Under the pieces are notes generated by a model. The model was given only the letters and a program-made list of their open reading frames with translations. It made no database searches and was not told where the DNA came from. A stretch of 6,301 nucleotides of DNA from Clostridia bacterium (GTDB taxonomy: Bacteria > Bacillota > Clostridia > Oscillospirales > UBA644): assembly GCA_014872655.1 (NCBI GenBank), contig WHHJ01000079.1, forward strand, positions 1-6,301. The letters are read 5' to 3'. Numbering within the stretch: position 1 is the stretch's first letter; every line of letters starts with the position of its first letter. Made by a program: the position numbers and the translations under genes. Shown in pieces: positions 5,401-6,301 of the stretch.

Positions 5401-5409
5401 TGTTATAAT
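5401..5409 (+). promoter_or_regulatory. Extended -10 promoter of the DUF2779 gene
   Basis: TGtTATAAT (5401-5409) is a perfect extended -10 element on the plus strand; no good -35 is visible at the usual distance (TAGTTA at 5381-5386), which extended -10 promoters tolerate. Transcription from about 5416 would leave a leader of roughly 57 bases before the ATG at 5473. Confidence 0.6.
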
Positions 5410-5472
5410 CTAAATAACCGGTAATTAAATACTGAAAATAGAATGGAAAGAAACATAATAAGGAGAATGCAG

Positions 5473-6301
5473 ATGTTGTATTTATCTAAATCAAAATACT
5501 GTGAATTGTGGCAATGCCCAAAGAAGGCTTGGTTAAAAAAATATAAGCCAGACGCCCTTGAGCTAACAGATGATGTTCTTTCCAGAATGGAAGCTGGAAA
5601 TGAAGTCGGAGATCTTGCAATGGGATTGTTCGGTAACTATACAGAGGTCACGGCTTATCAGAACGGTAAACTTGACCTACCGAACATGATTTCTGCCACA
5701 AAGCGTGAAATGGAAAAAGGGACGAACGTTATATGTGAAGCATCTTTTGACTACAAAGGTTTATATTGTGCTGTCGATATTTTAAGAAAAACAGATAACG
5801 GTTGGGCAATCTACGAAGTAAAAAGTTCAACACACGATAAAAAAGACATTTATATTGCTGACATAGCTTATCAAAAATATGTCCTTACGCACTGTGGTGT
5901 CAAGTTGGATGGAATATTTTTAATTTGCTTGGATAATCATTACATTTTCGATGGCCAATTGGATATTCATAAGCTTTTCAAAATTACAGATGTAACATCC
6001 GCAGTGGATGAAGAAGAAAAAAATATTACAGCAAACCTATCGCTTGCTCAGCAGCTTTTGTCTTGCTCTGATGAACCTGATATTGATCTATCTGCACATT
6101 GCCACAATCCCTATCCATGCGGTTTCTGGAAGTACTGTACTAAACACATCCCCACGCCCTCCGTTTTCGATCTCTATAAGATGTATTTTTCAGAAAAAAT
6201 TGACTTATACAAGAAAGGATACATTGCATATAGTGACCTCCTTTCCTGTCCTGAAATTACCAACAAAAAACAATTAAGACAAATAGAGTATGCATTATCA
6301 G
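5473..6301 (+). CDS. DUF2779-type protein with an N-terminal Cas4/RecB-like PD-(D/E)XK nuclease domain (partial at the right edge)
   Basis: The first 276 residues of a longer protein; the frame is open to the window end. The opening MLYLSKSKYCELWQCPKKAW and GNEVGDLAMGLF (42-53) are typical of DUF2779 proteins, which carry a Cas4-like domain followed by the DUF2779 region. Nuclease-core residues are present: Asp102 (AVDIL), Glu115 and Lys117 (EVKSS) and Gln134 (AYQKYVL). Cys15 plus Cys210, Cys216 and Cys222 (HCHNPYPCGFWKYC) match the Cas4/AddB arrangement of one early and three late cysteines that hold a 4Fe-4S cluster. The likely activity is DNA processing, but no cellular role is established from the sequence; no cas genes or CRISPR repeats are near. 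The start is firm: AAGGAG (5460-5465) is 7 bases before the ATG; an in-frame ATG at 5467 is too close to it. More AT-rich than putP. The C-terminal domain lies outside the window. Confidence 0.85.
   Translation, partial: MLYLSKSKYCELWQCPKKAWLKKYKPDALELTDDVLSRMEAGNEVGDLAMGLFGNYTEVTAYQNGKLDLPNMISATKREMEKGTNVICEASFDYKGLYCAVDILRKTDNGWAIYEVKSSTHDKKDIYIADIAYQKYVLTHCGVKLDGIFLICLDNHYIFDGQLDIHKLFKITDVTSAVDEEEKNITANLSLAQQLLSCSDEPDIDLSAHCHNPYPCGFWKYCTKHIPTPSVFDLYKMYFSEKIDLYKKGYIAYSDLLSCPEITNKKQLRQIEYALS

Noticed and set aside
1..6301. Search for CRISPR arrays, tRNA or rRNA genes and transposases
   Set aside because: No regularly spaced repeats, no cloverleaf or rRNA-like sequence and no transposase motif seen.

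Overview
The window looks like chromosomal DNA from a low-GC, Gram-positive Firmicute, probably a gut-type Clostridia or Erysipelotrichia relative. The grounds are strong AGGAGG-type ribosome binding sites, AT-rich spacers, sigma-A-like promoters and protein families typical of that group: a Firmicute-type PutP, a paired flavodoxin-fold cassette and a DUF2779 Cas4-like protein. The species cannot be named from this stretch.

Layout, left to right. At 1-156 a leftward promoter, ribosome binding site and ATG start an unidentified gene that leaves the left edge; its frame is interrupted after 22 codons. From 157 to 648 there is no gene, only a compound stem-loop (214-260) and a clear leftward intrinsic terminator (492-531). 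Positions 649-2211 (minus) carry putP, a sodium/proline symporter, with its own promoter at 2255-2283. Positions 2284-2661 form a non-coding block. It holds a near-perfect 25-bp hairpin (2364-2427) whose loop is complementary to the loop of a second, smaller hairpin (2328-2351), an 11-bp direct repeat bracketing the large hairpin, and a possible gene remnant (2482-2625). Positions 2662-3782 (minus) are two overlapping, translationally coupled flavodoxin-fold genes: one has the FMN phosphate loop but no cysteine cluster, the other the cysteine cluster but no phosphate loop. After a spacer, 4133-4942 (minus) encodes a membrane-anchored protein with a low-complexity stalk and a small extracellular domain rich in His, Tyr and Cys. 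Positions 5008-5400 hold no confident gene, though a 50-codon frame at 5225-5374 looks coding. From 5473 a rightward gene, truncated by the window edge, encodes a Cas4/RecB-like PD-(D/E)XK protein with a four-cysteine Fe-S set (DUF2779 type).

The genes do not form one pathway. They read as separate housekeeping or accessory units: osmolyte/amino-acid uptake, a flavin redox pair, a surface protein and a nuclease-like protein. No CRISPR array, tRNA, rRNA or transposase gene is visible. The least explained part is the structured non-coding block at 2328-2456.
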